Source: an uncultured Salinisphaerales bacterium (GTDB taxonomy: Bacteria; Pseudomonadota; Gammaproteobacteria; Nevskiales; CAJXLF01). From it: a stretch of 64,000 nucleotides of DNA. Under the pieces are notes generated by a model, which saw nothing but the letters and a program-made list of their open reading frames with translations, searched no databases and was not told the DNA's origin. Both the position numbers and the translations under genes were made by a program. Positions 28,057-38,444 of this stretch are shown one piece after another; the stretch's first letter is position 1; every line of letters begins with the position of its first letter. Where the stretch lies: contig CAJXLF010000002.1 of the NCBI GenBank assembly GCA_913055805.1, positions 411,502 through 475,501 of the forward strand, given 5' to 3'.

Positions 28057-28488
28057 GTGTCAAGCCATTCCCTACCCTATCACCCTGCCACACTGCTGCG
28101 CCGCCTGGCCGCAGCTCTCTACGACAGCCTGCTGCTTGTGGCGCTGTGGATGCTCGGCACGTTTCTGATTCTGCCCTTCTATCACGGCGAAGCGGTACCG
28201 TCCGGAAGCTGGTGGTATCCCCTGTATCTGATCAGCATTACCGGCCTGTTCCATGCCTGGTTCTGGTCGCACGGTGGTCAGACTCTGGGAATGCGCGCCT
28301 GGCGTTTATGGGTCACGGACGAAACGGGAGAAATACCCTCTTTCAGACTCGGGCTGTGGCGCTACGCCTGCTCCCTGCTGGCCTGGTTCAGTCTGCTGGG
28401 TCTGTTATGGTGTGCTATCGAACCCAGGGGCCGCGCCTGGCATGACCTGATCAGCCATACCCGTATCACGCACATCCCCAAATCCTGA
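28057..28488 (+). CDS. RDD family membrane protein
   Basis: This 143-residue integral membrane protein of the RDD family has RRLAAALYDSLLLVALW at residue 15 (the R-D signature), GGQTLGMRAWRLWV near 72, and three to four hydrophobic helices. It starts with a GTG at 28057 with only a weak ribosome site. Function in this family is mostly unknown. It is divergent from ppk and converges on lptG with a 13-nt gap. Confidence 0.85.
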   Translation: MSSHSLPYHPATLLRRLAAALYDSLLLVALWMLGTFLILPFYHGEAVPSGSWWYPLYLISITGLFHAWFWSHGGQTLGMRAWRLWVTDETGEIPSFRLGLWRYACSLLAWFSLLGLLWCAIEPRGRAWHDLISHTRITHIPKS

Positions 28489-28501
28489 GTCTGCCGGCTG
28501 C

Positions 28502-29563
28502 TCAGCTGAAACGTCGCAACCAGACCAGTGCGGCAGTGAATGCCACAGCAGTTGGCAGCAGGGCGGTCACGAACGGAGGCAAACCGTAGACCTGCCCGGA
28601 GCTGGCCACGATTTCGTTGAGCAAAAAGAAACCTACGCCCAGCAAGATACCCACAAACAGGCGCTGGCCGGCGCCACCGCTGCGCCTCGACCCGCTGACG
28701 AAAGGCACCGCCACAAGGCTCATGACCACTACCGTGATCGGCATGGCCAGCTTGCGCCACCAGGCCGTCCAGTAATCGGCTGCATCCAGTCCGTTATTGG
28801 ACAGATAACTGGCATAGCGCCACAGCCCGGCGGTCGTCAGGGATGCCGGGCGCACCACGGACAGGCGCAGAATTTCCGGGCTAACCGTCACCAGCCAGTC
28901 CATCTGCGGATGCACAGACACATGCACCTGTTCGTCTTCCACTGTACTCATGCGCACAGATTCAAGCTGCCAGCGCTCGTCATCAAACTTGGCGCGTTCC
29001 GCCGCCAGAGCGCCGGTCAGACGATAACGGTCATCGAATCCGTATATGTGCACCTTACCCAGCCGTTCCTCCGAGAAGATTTCCTGGATGAAAATATAGC
29101 GATTGTCTTCACGAAACCAGGCGCCGCCCTCCCCGAAACGCGTTCCGCCATAACGCGCCTCGGAACGCAGGTCGAAAGACATCTGGTGGGTTTTCGGCAC
29201 CAACCAGTCACCCATGGCAAACACCGCAACGGCAAACATCAGGCCACTGAGCGCCGCCGCCATGGCCAGACGCAACTGCGACATGCCGGCGGCACGCATG
29301 ACAATCAGTTCGCTGCTGCTGGCCAGTGCACCCAGCCCCAGCAAGGCCCCGATCAGCATGATCGTCGGTGACAACTCGTAGATACTATTAGGCAGTTTTA
29401 ATGCCACGAACTGCAAGGCAACACCGGCACCGTAACCCCCGCGTTCTGCGGTCTGCAACTCATCCACCAGCTCCATGATACTGCTGACAGCAAGTAAGGC
29501 GAATGCCACCAGCAGCGTCGGAGCGGCAATGCTCCTGAGTATGTACAGGCTCAGTATTTTCAC
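28502..29563 (-). CDS. lptG: LPS export permease LptG
   Basis: LptG is one of the two transmembrane subunits of the LptB2FG ABC transporter that extracts lipopolysaccharide from the inner membrane and feeds the Lpt bridge. The 353-residue protein has three N-terminal and three C-terminal membrane helices flanking a periplasmic beta-jellyroll of about residues 105-270. The start ILSLYILRSIAAPTLLVAFALL and the coupling helix region LGALASSSELIVMRAAGMS are characteristic. Its start overlaps the lptF stop by 4 nt (ATGA). Confidence 0.95.
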   Translation of the reverse strand: MKILSLYILRSIAAPTLLVAFALLAVSSIMELVDELQTAERGGYGAGVALQFVALKLPNSIYELSPTIMLIGALLGLGALASSSELIVMRAAGMSQLRLAMAAALSGLMFAVAVFAMGDWLVPKTHQMSFDLRSEARYGGTRFGEGGAWFREDNRYIFIQEIFSEERLGKVHIYGFDDRYRLTGALAAERAKFDDERWQLESVRMSTVEDEQVHVSVHPQMDWLVTVSPEILRLSVVRPASLTTAGLWRYASYLSNNGLDAADYWTAWWRKLAMPITVVVMSLVAVPFVSGSRRSGGAGQRLFVGILLGVGFFLLNEIVASSGQVYGLPPFVTALLPTAVAFTAALVWLRRFS

Positions 29564-30660
29564 GCCCGTGCCCTAATCATGCCCCAGCCCTCACGGCGGG
29601 CTACGAGACTAAATACGATGAACATCAGCGCTGCATGAATTGACCAGATACCGATCATGGGTGATATGCCCGTTTCTTCGACCCACAGGCGGCCCGCAGT
29701 CAGCAGATTCGAATACAGCATATAGATCAGCAACGCCACCACCAGCTGGGCATAGCGCCCCTGGCGCGGACGAACGTAAGCCAGGGGAACAGCAAGCAGG
29801 CCCAGCAGAATCACACTCACCGGCACAGAGAAGCGCCAATGTAGCTCCACATGGTCCTTCCAGTCAGAGGAGCCAATGAGGGCTTCCAGCGGCTTGGCAT
29901 TAACGTCCAGACTGGCTTCGACATTCCTCAGCTCAATGCGTACGCCATGTTCCCGAAATGCCGTGATGCGGTAATCCGCCCGGCCAGGCTCGCCTTCATA
30001 GCGGTAACCGTCCTTGAGAATCAATATGTTTTCCTGGGTATCCGGATCGACCGCCTGCTCACCGTAATCAGCCAGGATCACCACGGTTTCGTCACCCATC
30101 TTGGCGCGCAGAAACACATGCCGGAAATCTCCCGTCTTCCGGTCGTATTCCTCGGTATAAAAAACACCGGCACCGCCCATCACTGTACGGAATTTACCCG
30201 GCTCAAAAGCAGTCAGATCCACCGACTGGGCCTTGCCGATATCACGCAAGCGATTTACTTCACCGCTGGCCCAGGGACTCAGATCCAGACTCAGCCAGGC
30301 TGTCAGTGCTGCTACCAACGCAATCAACCATATATAAGGCCTATAGAAATGCAGCAAACCAATACCGGCCGCACCCAAGGCCGCCATTTCGTTATCTCGG
30401 TAATGTCGGCCCAGTGCAAGCATGATGGCCAGCAGAATGGAAATGGGGACAATAATGACCAGGTACTCGAGACTGGACAGACTGACCAGCTTAAGCACCA
30501 GTTCCTGAGGCAGCTTACCGGCCGCAGCGCGACCCAGAAAGCGCGCAAAACCGCTGCCCATCATCAGCACCAGCAGCACCAATGTGACCGCAAACCATGA
30601 AAGAGCCGCTTCTCTGATGAGATAACGGTCAATGATACCGACACGGGTCCGCACCTTCAT
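29560..30660 (-). CDS. lptF: LPS export permease LptF
   Basis: LptF pairs with LptG in LPS extraction. The 366-residue product begins MKVRTRVGIIDRYLIREA, aligning with the E. coli LptF IIIRYLVRET start. It has YRDNEMAALGAAGIG near residue 92 (coupling helix), a periplasmic domain with FRTVMGGAGVFYTEEYD, and the C-terminal helices with VPLAYVRPRQGRYAQL. ATG at 30660 is preferred to a TTG eight codons upstream. It is divergent from pepA across 240 nt, the usual lptFG/pepA arrangement. Confidence 0.95.
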   Translation of the reverse strand: MKVRTRVGIIDRYLIREAALSWFAVTLVLLVLMMGSGFARFLGRAAAGKLPQELVLKLVSLSSLEYLVIIVPISILLAIMLALGRHYRDNEMAALGAAGIGLLHFYRPYIWLIALVAALTAWLSLDLSPWASGEVNRLRDIGKAQSVDLTAFEPGKFRTVMGGAGVFYTEEYDRKTGDFRHVFLRAKMGDETVVILADYGEQAVDPDTQENILILKDGYRYEGEPGRADYRITAFREHGVRIELRNVEASLDVNAKPLEALIGSSDWKDHVELHWRFSVPVSVILLGLLAVPLAYVRPRQGRYAQLVVALLIYMLYSNLLTAGRLWVEETGISPMIGIWSIHAALMFIVFSLVARREGWGMIRARA

Positions 30661-30900
30661 TCCGGTCCGCCGAAATACCAACAATGATGGAACGGGTGAT
30701 TTTTCTTAAAATTCACGTAAAATACGCCTCACTTGGCGGATTACTGATTTCTCTAGCGTTTTCACGAATGACGCCAAGCCACCTGTATGGAGCATAATGC
30801 TGCTGCAAAGTTCGGCTGCGATGGCCCGGTATGCACCGCACATCGGCAGCTTCCAAACGTAACAATATATAGCATGCCAGATTCCCCATAGGAGTGTGCA

Positions 30901-32412
30901 ATGGAGTTTTTCGTCAAGAGCGGCAACCCTGAAAAGCAGCGGGTTGGCTGCGTCATCGTCGGCGTTTTCGAACGCCGCAGTCCTTCAACCGCCGCACAGT
31001 CCGTGGATGACCACACCGATGGCCTGGTCAGCAGCGTCATGCGCCGTGGCGACATGGACGGCCGCCTGGGCCAGACCCTGCTACTGCAACGCCCAAATGG
31101 TATTTTTGCAGACCGGGTACTGCTGGTAGGTTGCGGTCGGGAACGCCAGTTTGACGATGCCGCATTCCTCTATGCCAATGCCGCTGCCGCCCGCGTTCTT
31201 GATGAAATCGGGGCAATAGAGGCAATCACCTACCTGACAGAACTGCGCGTCAAGGGTCGCGAGACCCCCTGGAAGGTCAAACAGGCGCTGGTAAGCAGTC
31301 GCGACATCTTCTATCGTTTTGAAGATTGTCTTGGAAAAGGCGCGAAAAACCACCAAAAAAACAAAAAAGCCCTGCAACGCCTGACTTTTGCCGTCAGCAG
31401 CCGCATTGAACTGCCGGATGCCGAACAGGCATTACTGGAAGCCGTCGCCATCGCCGACGGCGTGGATCTGGCCAAGACACTGGGTAATCTGCCCGGCAAC
31501 ATCTGCACACCCAGCTACCTGGCTGAGCAGGCGCAGAAACTGGCCAAGACCCACAGCAAGATCAAGACCCGGGTACTGGAAGAAGCCGACATGGAAAAGC
31601 TGGGCATGGGCGCCCTGTTGTCCGTGTCGCGCGGCAGCCGCCAACCGGCCAAGCTGATGATCATGGAATACATGGCCGGCGCCAAGGGCAGCAAACCGAT
31701 CGTCCTGGTCGGCAAGGGCCTGACCTTCGATGCCGGCGGCATCAGCCTCAAGCCGGCGCCCGCCATGGACGAAATGAAATACGACATGTGCGGCGGCGCA
31801 GCGGTATTCGGCGCCATGCAAACAATCGCTTCGCTGGGACTGCCCGTGAACGTGGTCGGCGTGGTGCCCAGTTCCGAGAACCTGCCGGACGGCGATGCCA
31901 ACAAACCGGGGGACATTGTCACCAGCATGGCCGGCATCACCATTGAAATCCTCAATACCGATGCCGAAGGCCGCCTGATCCTCTGTGATGCCCTGACCTA
32001 TGTGGAACAGAACTACGACGCCGAAGCCGTCATCGACATGGCCACGCTGACCGGTGCCTGTGTGATCGCCCTGGGTAATCACGCCACCGGCCTGTTCAGC
32101 AACAACGACAAATTGGCCAGGGAACTACTCGCCGCCGGCGACAACAGCTTTGATCGCGCCTGGCAGCTGCCGCTTTGGCCCGAGTATGACCAGCAGTTGA
32201 AGAGTCCCTTCGCAGATGTCGCCAATGTAGGCGGACGCGAAGCCGGCGCCATCACTGCCGCCAGTTTCCTGCACCGTTTCACGAAGAAGCTGCGCTGGGC
32301 GCATCTTGATATTGCCGGCACGGCCTGGAAGAGCGGCAAGGATAAGGGTGCCACCGGTCGTCCGGTCGCCCTGCTCTCTGAATACCTGATCGGCAAGAGC
32401 CGTCAAGGCTGA
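30901..32412 (+). CDS. pepA: Leucyl aminopeptidase (cytosol aminopeptidase)
   Basis: PepA is an M17 di-zinc aminopeptidase; E. coli PepA also binds DNA in Xer recombination and carAB regulation. The 503-residue protein has GKGLTFDAGGISLKP near residue 275, MKYDMCGGAAVFG near 292 and the signature NTDAEGRL near 351. AGGAG lies 7 nt before the ATG. It starts the pepA-holC-valS operon, as in E. coli and Pseudomonas. Confidence 0.97.
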   Translation: MEFFVKSGNPEKQRVGCVIVGVFERRSPSTAAQSVDDHTDGLVSSVMRRGDMDGRLGQTLLLQRPNGIFADRVLLVGCGRERQFDDAAFLYANAAAARVLDEIGAIEAITYLTELRVKGRETPWKVKQALVSSRDIFYRFEDCLGKGAKNHQKNKKALQRLTFAVSSRIELPDAEQALLEAVAIADGVDLAKTLGNLPGNICTPSYLAEQAQKLAKTHSKIKTRVLEEADMEKLGMGALLSVSRGSRQPAKLMIMEYMAGAKGSKPIVLVGKGLTFDAGGISLKPAPAMDEMKYDMCGGAAVFGAMQTIASLGLPVNVVGVVPSSENLPDGDANKPGDIVTSMAGITIEILNTDAEGRLILCDALTYVEQNYDAEAVIDMATLTGACVIALGNHATGLFSNNDKLARELLAAGDNSFDRAWQLPLWPEYDQQLKSPFADVANVGGREAGAITAASFLHRFTKKLRWAHLDIAGTAWKSGKDKGATGRPVALLSEYLIGKSRQG

Positions 32413-32429
32413 AGGCCGGGAGCGGTACG

Positions 32430-32858
32430 CTGACCCGAGTCAGTTTCTATGTTTTGCCTGCGGACGGCCACGACCCTCTGCACTTCGCCTGCCGCCTGAC
32501 GGAAAAGGCGTTGAGCTCCGGAGAAACCGTGTACCTGTACACAGCGGACGAAGAACGCGCCCGGCAACTGGATAATCAGCTCTGGACTTTCAGCCAGGGC
32601 AGCTTCGTAGCACATGAACTCTGGCTGGGTCAGGGCGACAGCAGCCAGGCACCGGCACTGATCGGTGCCGTCGAACCGCCGGAAGACCATCATGCCGTGC
32701 TGATCAACCTGGCCGAGGACGTGCCAGCCTTTTTCAGCCGCTACGAACGGGTACTGGAACTGGTGGACGGCAGCAATCCCTTGCCAGGGCGCAAACGCTA
32801 CCAGTTCTACAAGGACCGCGGTTATCCGCTCGACACGCATAAAATAGGCAGCCGCTGA
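32430..32858 (+). CDS. holC: DNA polymerase III chi subunit HolC, probable CUG start
   Basis: Chi joins the clamp loader and contacts SSB. The family N-terminus normally reads like (M)TRVxFYVLP. Here TRVSFYVLPADG is encoded just downstream of a CTG at 32430, with GGGAG (32418-32422) 7 nt before it. The first ordinary start is a TTG at 32454, which would remove the first beta strand. No ATG or GTG precedes it in frame. From CTG the product is 142 residues, the usual size. SGETVYLYTADEERARQLDNQLW and the C-terminal GRKRYQFYKDRGYPLD fit HolC. It lies 17 nt after pepA and 33 nt before valS. Confidence 0.9.
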   Translation: MTRVSFYVLPADGHDPLHFACRLTEKALSSGETVYLYTADEERARQLDNQLWTFSQGSFVAHELWLGQGDSSQAPALIGAVEPPEDHHAVLINLAEDVPAFFSRYERVLELVDGSNPLPGRKRYQFYKDRGYPLDTHKIGSR

Positions 32859-32891
32859 GCCGCCCCGTCACACGGAACCTGAAACAACTTC

Positions 32892-35663
32892 ATGGAAAAG
32901 ACATTCGAACCCCACAGCATTGAGCAGCGCTGGTATCAGCATTGGGAAGAACAGGGTTATTTCAACGCCGGCGACGCTGAATCTGCTGCGGCCTACTCAA
33001 TCATGCTGCCGCCGCCGAATGTTACCGGCAGCCTGCACATGGGGCATGCATTCCAGCACACGATCATGGATGCGCTGACCCGTTATCACCGCATGCGCGG
33101 CGACAACACGCTGTGGCAGCCCGGCACCGACCATGCCGGTATTGCCACGCAGATGGTGGTGGAACGCCGTCTGGCCGCCGAAGACAAGACGCGCCACGAT
33201 CTGGGCCGCGAAACCTTCATCGAGAAAGTCTGGGAATGGAAGGGCGAATCCGGCGGCAACATCACCCGCCAGATGCGGCGCCTCGGCACCTCGGTCGACT
33301 GGTCGCGCGAACGCTTCACCATGGACGAAGGCCTGTCGAAGGCCGTCACCGAAGTCTTCGTGCGCCTCTACGAAGAAGACCTGATTTACCGCGGCAAGCG
33401 GCTGGTCAACTGGGATCCGGTGCTGCATACCGCCGTCTCCGACCTGGAAGTCATCTCCGAAGAAGAAAACGGCCATCTCTGGCATCTCCGTTATCCGGTG
33501 GTGGGCGAAGACAGCCACCTGATCGTGGCCACCACCCGTCCGGAAACCATGCTTGGCGACACCGCCGTAGCCGTGCACCCGGAAGACGAACGTTACCGGC
33601 ACCTGATCGGCAAGCAGGTGGAACTGCCGCTGACCGGCCGTACCATCCCCGTCATCGCCGACGACTACGTGGACCCGGAATTCGGCAGCGGCTGCGTGAA
33701 AATCACACCGGCCCATGACTTCAACGACCATGAAGTCGGCAAGCGCCACGACCTGCCGCAGATCAATATCTTCACCGTGGATGCGGCCATTAACGACAAC
33801 GGTCCGGAAGCCTATCAGGGTCTGGACCGTTACGAGGCACGCAAACGCATCGTCGCCGATCTGGAGGTCGCCGGTCTGCTGGAACGCATCGACGACCACA
33901 AGCTGATGGTACCGCGCGGCGACCGCTCCGGCGCTGTGGTGGAGCCCTACCTCACCGACCAATGGTTCGTGAAAGCCGGCCCGCTGGCCGCACCGGCCAT
34001 CAAGGTGGTGGAAGACGGCCGCCTGCGCTTCGTGCCGGAGAACTGGTCCAAGACCTATTTCGAGTGGATGCGCAATATCCAGGACTGGTGCATCTCGCGC
34101 CAGATCTGGTGGGGCCATCGCATCCCGGCCTGGTATGACGCTGACGGAAACTTTTACGTTGGCCGCAGCGAAGCCGAAGTACGCGAGAAACACGGCCTGG
34201 ATGATGGCATCACGCTGCAGCAGGACGACGATGTACTCGACACCTGGTTCTCCTCCGCGCTGTGGCCCTTCTCGACCCTGGGCTGGCCCGAGCGGACACC
34301 TGAACTGGCGCGCTACTACCCGACCAGCGTGCTGGTCACCGGTTTTGACATCATCTTCTTCTGGGTCGCCCGCATGGTCATGATGGGCCTCAAGTTCATG
34401 GACGACGTGCCGTTCCACGAGGTCTACATCACCGGCCTGATCCGCGACGCGGAAGGCCAGAAAATGTCCAAGTCCAAGGGCAATGTGCTGGACCCCATCG
34501 ACCTGATCGACGGCATCGAACTGGAAGACCTGGTGGCCAAGCGCACCTATGGCCTGATGCAGCCGCAGATGGCCAGGCGCATTGAAAAGGCCACGCGCAA
34601 GGACTTCCCGGACGGCATTCCCGCATTCGGCACCGACGCCCTGCGCTTTACCTTCGCCGCCCTGGCCTCCACCGGCCGCGACATCCGTTTCGACCTGGGC
34701 CGCGTGGCCGGCTACCGCAACTTCTGCAACAAGCTGTGGAACGCGGCGCGCTATGTGCTGATGAACACCGAGGGCGAAGACACCGGCCTGAACCCGGACG
34801 ACCCGGTGGAACTGTCGGTGGTGGACCGCTGGATCGTGTCACGCCTGCAGGAGGTTGAAGCCACGGTCACCGGCCACTTCGACCACTACCGTTTCGACCT
34901 GGCCGCCAAGGCCATCTATGAATTCATCTGGTACGAGTACTGTGACTGGTATCTGGAACTGTCGAAACCGGTACTGACCGGTAATGCCGGCGAAGCCGCA
35001 CAACGTGGCACGCGACGCACACTGGTGCGCGTGCTGGAAACCACCCTGCGTCTGCTGCATCCGCTGATGCCTTTCATTACCGAGGAAATCTGGCAGCGGG
35101 CTGCGCCACTGGCGGGTGCGCAAGGCGAAACCATCATGCTGCGCCCCTACCCGCAGGCCGACGACAGCCGGCGCGACGCCGAGGCCGAATCCGAAGTCGA
35201 GTGGATCAAGGGTTTTGTACTGGGTCTGCGCCAGATTCGCGGCGAAATGGACATCTCACCAGGCAAGCCGTTACCGGTGTTGCTGGTGGATGCCAGCGAA
35301 AATGATCTGCAGTGCCTGACCACCCATCGCAGCCTGCTGGATTTCCTGGCGCGCATTGAGGATGTGACAGTACTGAAAAGCGCTGCCGACGCACCCGAAT
35401 CTGCCACGGCGTTGCTGGGCAAGATGAAAATCCTGGTACCGATGGCCGGCCTGATCGACAAGGATGCCGAACTGGCACGCCTGGAGAAGCTCATGGGCCA
35501 GCGCGAAGACCAGATCAAACGCTCGCAGGCCAAGCTGGCGAACAAGAGTTTTGTAGACCGTGCGCCTGCCGAAGTAGTAGAGAAAGAACGCAATCAGCTG
35601 GCCGAACATGAAGCGGCGCTGACTGAACTCACCACCCAGTTCGAGAAAATCAACGCGTTGTAG
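32892..35663 (+). CDS. valS: Valyl-tRNA synthetase
   Basis: ValS is a class Ia aminoacyl-tRNA synthetase with editing. The 923-residue protein has [15 protein letters not shown] near residue 41 (HIGH box), the CP1 editing domain at about 190-345, KMSKSKGN at about 523, an anticodon-binding helical domain, and a C-terminal coiled coil ([14 protein letters not shown] onwards) typical of ValS. It follows holC in the standard order and is terminated by a hairpin shared with the convergent patatin gene. Confidence 0.98.
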   Translation: MEKTFEPHSIEQRWYQHWEEQGYFNAGDAESAAAYSIMLPPPNVTGSLHMGHAFQHTIMDALTRYHRMRGDNTLWQPGTDHAGIATQMVVERRLAAEDKTRHDLGRETFIEKVWEWKGESGGNITRQMRRLGTSVDWSRERFTMDEGLSKAVTEVFVRLYEEDLIYRGKRLVNWDPVLHTAVSDLEVISEEENGHLWHLRYPVVGEDSHLIVATTRPETMLGDTAVAVHPEDERYRHLIGKQVELPLTGRTIPVIADDYVDPEFGSGCVKITPAHDFNDHEVGKRHDLPQINIFTVDAAINDNGPEAYQGLDRYEARKRIVADLEVAGLLERIDDHKLMVPRGDRSGAVVEPYLTDQWFVKAGPLAAPAIKVVEDGRLRFVPENWSKTYFEWMRNIQDWCISRQIWWGHRIPAWYDADGNFYVGRSEAEVREKHGLDDGITLQQDDDVLDTWFSSALWPFSTLGWPERTPELARYYPTSVLVTGFDIIFFWVARMVMMGLKFMDDVPFHEVYITGLIRDAEGQKMSKSKGNVLDPIDLIDGIELEDLVAKRTYGLMQPQMARRIEKATRKDFPDGIPAFGTDALRFTFAALASTGRDIRFDLGRVAGYRNFCNKLWNAARYVLMNTEGEDTGLNPDDPVELSVVDRWIVSRLQEVEATVTGHFDHYRFDLAAKAIYEFIWYEYCDWYLELSKPVLTGNAGEAAQRGTRRTLVRVLETTLRLLHPLMPFITEEIWQRAAPLAGAQGETIMLRPYPQADDSRRDAEAESEVEWIKGFVLGLRQIRGEMDISPGKPLPVLLVDASENDLQCLTTHRSLLDFLARIEDVTVLKSAADAPESATALLGKMKILVPMAGLIDKDAELARLEKLMGQREDQIKRSQAKLANKSFVDRAPAEVVEKERNQLAEHEAALTELTTQFEKINAL

Positions 35664-35700
35664 GCATTAAAGCAGGGCGCCAAAAATAACAGGAATATCT

Positions 35701-35850
35701 CTCGCAAAGGACGCAAAGAGCGCAGAGAAGAATGAAACCCCCCGGATACGGGGATTTCATTATTTTATTCTGTTTTTCTTTGCGCCTTAGCGCCTTTGCG
35801 TGACGCCAGTATGTTCTCTTCGCAGCCTTTGCGTGTCTTGCGAGAAGGAC
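35701..35850. repeat. Intergenic GCAAAG-type palindromic repeat cluster
   Basis: Three related segments are rich in CGCAAAGG or its complement: 35703-35726 (direct), 35779-35800 (CTTTGCGCCTTAGCGCCTTTGCG, inverted relative to the first) and 35820-35848 (inverted). The first two flank the terminator hairpin, so the whole stretch can form a long imperfect stem. Similar CGCAAAG-rich elements are dispersed in intergenic regions of many proteobacteria. No coding potential is seen. Confidence 0.6.
35731..35775. terminator. Bidirectional terminator between valS and the patatin gene
   Basis: AATGAAA (35731-35737) pairs with TTTCATT (35755-35761), enclosing CCCC/GGGG pairs around CGGATA. The stem is followed on the plus strand by a T-rich tract (ATTTTATTCTGTTTTT). 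It lies between convergent genes and could serve both, more strongly on the plus strand. Confidence 0.7.
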
Positions 35851-35854
35851 GCCG

Positions 35855-37345
35855 TCAGCTATTCGCCGCCTCCGACATCACATCCGGCGACATGCTCAAC
35901 AGCCCCTTGTCTTCCGCCCGTAGTTTCAGGCGTTCAAGGCAGGCCGAGAATGTGCGGCTGATGCGTGTATGACAGCGAATCATTGCCACCTGCGGCCAGG
36001 TAGCCCGTTCGCCTTCGGCGATCAGGCTTTCCACCATGGCAGGGGTCGGGTTGCTGAACAGACCGACGTAATCCCGCATGCGCAGCGGCGGCACAATGGT
36101 TACGTTACCGCGGTAGTCCTGCTCCAGTACCGAGTGCAAATTATGCAGTGGCTTGCGTACGGCCGGCACCGGAATCATGCGGCCCAGCAAATCGGCGGTA
36201 GCGCCAATCTGGTACTTGGCCGTGGTCTTGGCGAAGTCACGCGCGGCCGCCACCAGCGTATTGTGCTTGCGGCGTGCGTCCTGCACGAAGGGCACGATAT
36301 GCGGATTGGTCTGGCTGACAATGTAGTGATTCACATTGTGTAAACGCCGCAGACGCAAATGCGGCAAATCGCTCTTCAACGTGCCGTCCACCCACTTCAA
36401 TGAAGGCATGAAAGGCTCTTTCTGGCCGCTGGAATTACGCGTCATCAGGGTCGTCGGCGGAAACAGGAAGGGCAGCGCACAGGAGGCCATGACCGCATCA
36501 AGCACATAGAGATGCGGGAAAGTCAGGTGATTGACCAGCCGCGGAATCTGGTTGCTGTGTACCGGCGACACAGTAATGTTGATCGAGCGGCCGCTGCGCT
36601 GGAAACTCTGGTCAAAGGTCATGTCTCCCAGAATCCCTTCCAGACAGCCACGCAACTTGGCCGGCTCCATCACAGCGCGCTGACGCAGGACATCGTCAAA
36701 CTTCATGCGCTGCAGGAATTCCATATAAATGAACTCCGGCGAAAACAGCTCCAGGTAACGGTTCTGCGGCCGCGTTCCCAGACCCGAGGCCACAATAGAG
36801 CCGGCGCTGGAGCCGGACAGCACATCCGGGATCAGGTCCTGTTCCCACAGCGCCTTGACTACACCGAGATGAAACATGCCCAGTGTTGCGCCACCTGACA
36901 ACATCAGCGCCGAGCGGCCGAAACTCTGCGCAGCTTCGCGGAATAACTGCAGCTTGGCCTCGAACTTTAGATTGGGAAAATCCGTATCGCAGAGATAATC
37001 CAGGGTGTTGGCAATCTCCTCGACATATTCCTCGATCAGCAATTTGGTGCCAATACGAGAGCGCTGGTACAGCAGCGGATTCCCGATATTGCCCTGATTC
37101 CAGTGCAGACCCTGACGCAGGTGATATACCAGCGTATCGATACGGCCCTGGCGGCGCAGACGGCGGAACTCCGCCAGGCGGCTGCGCAACAGGGCGTAGT
37201 CGTAATCCGGTGATTCGTCCGCCTCGCGCCATTCGACCGTCCCGTCGAGACGCTCCAGTTCCTGGCATACCTCGAACCAGGTGTCGTAGTCACCCGCCGC
37301 CCTGATTGCGCGTTGCAGTTCTCTGGTTTTCATTTTTGCGGCCAT
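35855..37345 (-). CDS. Patatin-like phospholipase with N-terminal DUF3336
   Basis: This 496-residue protein combines an N-terminal DUF3336 helical region (about residues 5-130, DYDTWFEVCQELERLDG) with a patatin serine lipase domain (about 140-345). The oxyanion glycine stretch GGATLGMFHLGVVKALWE, the nucleophile GSSAGSI near residue 183 and the catalytic Asp in VDGTLKSD near 320 are all present. Bacterial members act as lysophospholipase or lipid acyl hydrolase; the precise substrate is unknown. No signal peptide is seen. ATG at 37345 is used; a further in-frame ATG at 37333 is possible. Confidence 0.88.
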   Translation of the reverse strand: MAAKMKTRELQRAIRAAGDYDTWFEVCQELERLDGTVEWREADESPDYDYALLRSRLAEFRRLRRQGRIDTLVYHLRQGLHWNQGNIGNPLLYQRSRIGTKLLIEEYVEEIANTLDYLCDTDFPNLKFEAKLQLFREAAQSFGRSALMLSGGATLGMFHLGVVKALWEQDLIPDVLSGSSAGSIVASGLGTRPQNRYLELFSPEFIYMEFLQRMKFDDVLRQRAVMEPAKLRGCLEGILGDMTFDQSFQRSGRSINITVSPVHSNQIPRLVNHLTFPHLYVLDAVMASCALPFLFPPTTLMTRNSSGQKEPFMPSLKWVDGTLKSDLPHLRLRRLHNVNHYIVSQTNPHIVPFVQDARRKHNTLVAAARDFAKTTAKYQIGATADLLGRMIPVPAVRKPLHNLHSVLEQDYRGNVTIVPPLRMRDYVGLFSNPTPAMVESLIAEGERATWPQVAMIRCHTRISRTFSACLERLKLRAEDKGLLSMSPDVMSEAANS

Positions 37346-37484
37346 ATCCAAGTCTCACTGTGTTGGCGTTATTGTGCTCCATCAAAGCAAATCCGGCACA
37401 AGCTTGTCCAACCCCCTGCCCTGCCGTATGTTCTGTGCTTTGGATGACACCGCAACATTCAGCCCTTAAGTCCTTTCAACGCCT

Positions 37485-38405
37485 ATGAATTCATCCCTGC
37501 AAGAGGTCCTGGACCAGGCCAACCAGATTATCCTGGGTAAGGAAAAAGCCATTCGGCTCGCGCTGTGCTGTCTGCTGGCACGTGGCCACCTGCTGATCGA
37601 GGATATACCGGGCGTCGGCAAAACCACCCTGGCGCACACGCTGGCCAGGGTACTGGGCCTGGAATTTCAGCGCATACAGTTCACCAGTGATCTTTTACCC
37701 GGAGACATTCTGGGTGTCTCGGTGTACGAACAACAGGGTCAGCAAGGACGCTTCGTCTTTCATCAGGGGCCGATATTCGCGCACCTGGTGCTGGCCGACG
37801 AAGTCAATCGCGCCAGTCCCAAAACCCAGAGCGCCTTGCTGGAGGCCATGGAAGAGCGGCAGATCACGTCAGACGGCGTCACCCGCCCCCTGCCCGATCC
37901 CTTCTTTGTGATCGCCACGCAGAATCCGCAATACCAGATTGGTACCTTCCCGCTGCCGGAATCGCAGCTCGATCGCTTTCTCATGCGCATCGAAATCGGC
38001 TATCCACCCGAAGATGCCGAACGCGCCCTGCTCGGCGCCCGCGCACGCCGTGATGTACTCAAGGAGATTCAGCCCTGCATGAATGCCGGGCAACTCATGG
38101 CGGTACAAAAGCAGGTGGAAAACATCACCTGCAGTAGTGCCCTGCTCGACTACATCCTGGCTATCATTCGCCATACGCGTGAAAGCGGCCACTTCAGCGA
38201 GGGCCTGTCACCACGTGCCGGGCTTGCCCTGCGTCATGCGGCCCAGGCCTGGGCCTTGCTGAACGACCGCAGCATGGCACTACCCGAAGATGTACAGGCC
38301 ATACTCCCGGCCGTAGTGAATCACCGTCTGCAACCTGCGGATCATGACAGCCCCGACACCCATGCCATGGCCGACCAGTTACTGCGCGCGGTTGCCATCC
38401 CCTGA
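37485..38405 (+). CDS. MoxR-family AAA+ ATPase
   Basis: This 306-residue AAA+ chaperone-like ATPase of the MoxR group has Walker A IPGVGKTTLAHTLARVLG near residue 41, Walker B LVLADEVNRASPKTQSALLEAMEE near 103, sensor 1 ATQNPQ near 144, and the arginine-finger region LPESQLDRFLMRIEIGYP. It heads a three-gene operon with a DUF58 protein and a membrane transglutaminase, a conserved trio. MoxR proteins assist assembly or activation of partner proteins, often those with von Willebrand A folds such as DUF58. Confidence 0.92.
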   Translation: MNSSLQEVLDQANQIILGKEKAIRLALCCLLARGHLLIEDIPGVGKTTLAHTLARVLGLEFQRIQFTSDLLPGDILGVSVYEQQGQQGRFVFHQGPIFAHLVLADEVNRASPKTQSALLEAMEERQITSDGVTRPLPDPFFVIATQNPQYQIGTFPLPESQLDRFLMRIEIGYPPEDAERALLGARARRDVLKEIQPCMNAGQLMAVQKQVENITCSSALLDYILAIIRHTRESGHFSEGLSPRAGLALRHAAQAWALLNDRSMALPEDVQAILPAVVNHRLQPADHDSPDTHAMADQLLRAVAIP

Positions 38406-38444
38406 CCACCGATCCGCACCTTGTCCGCGAACGCCTCTGTAACC

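Noticed and set aside
32997..34418. 473-codon open frame opposite valS
   Set aside because: It mirrors valS codons; the His/Val-rich translation has no family features. Long antisense frames are expected opposite GC-rich genes.
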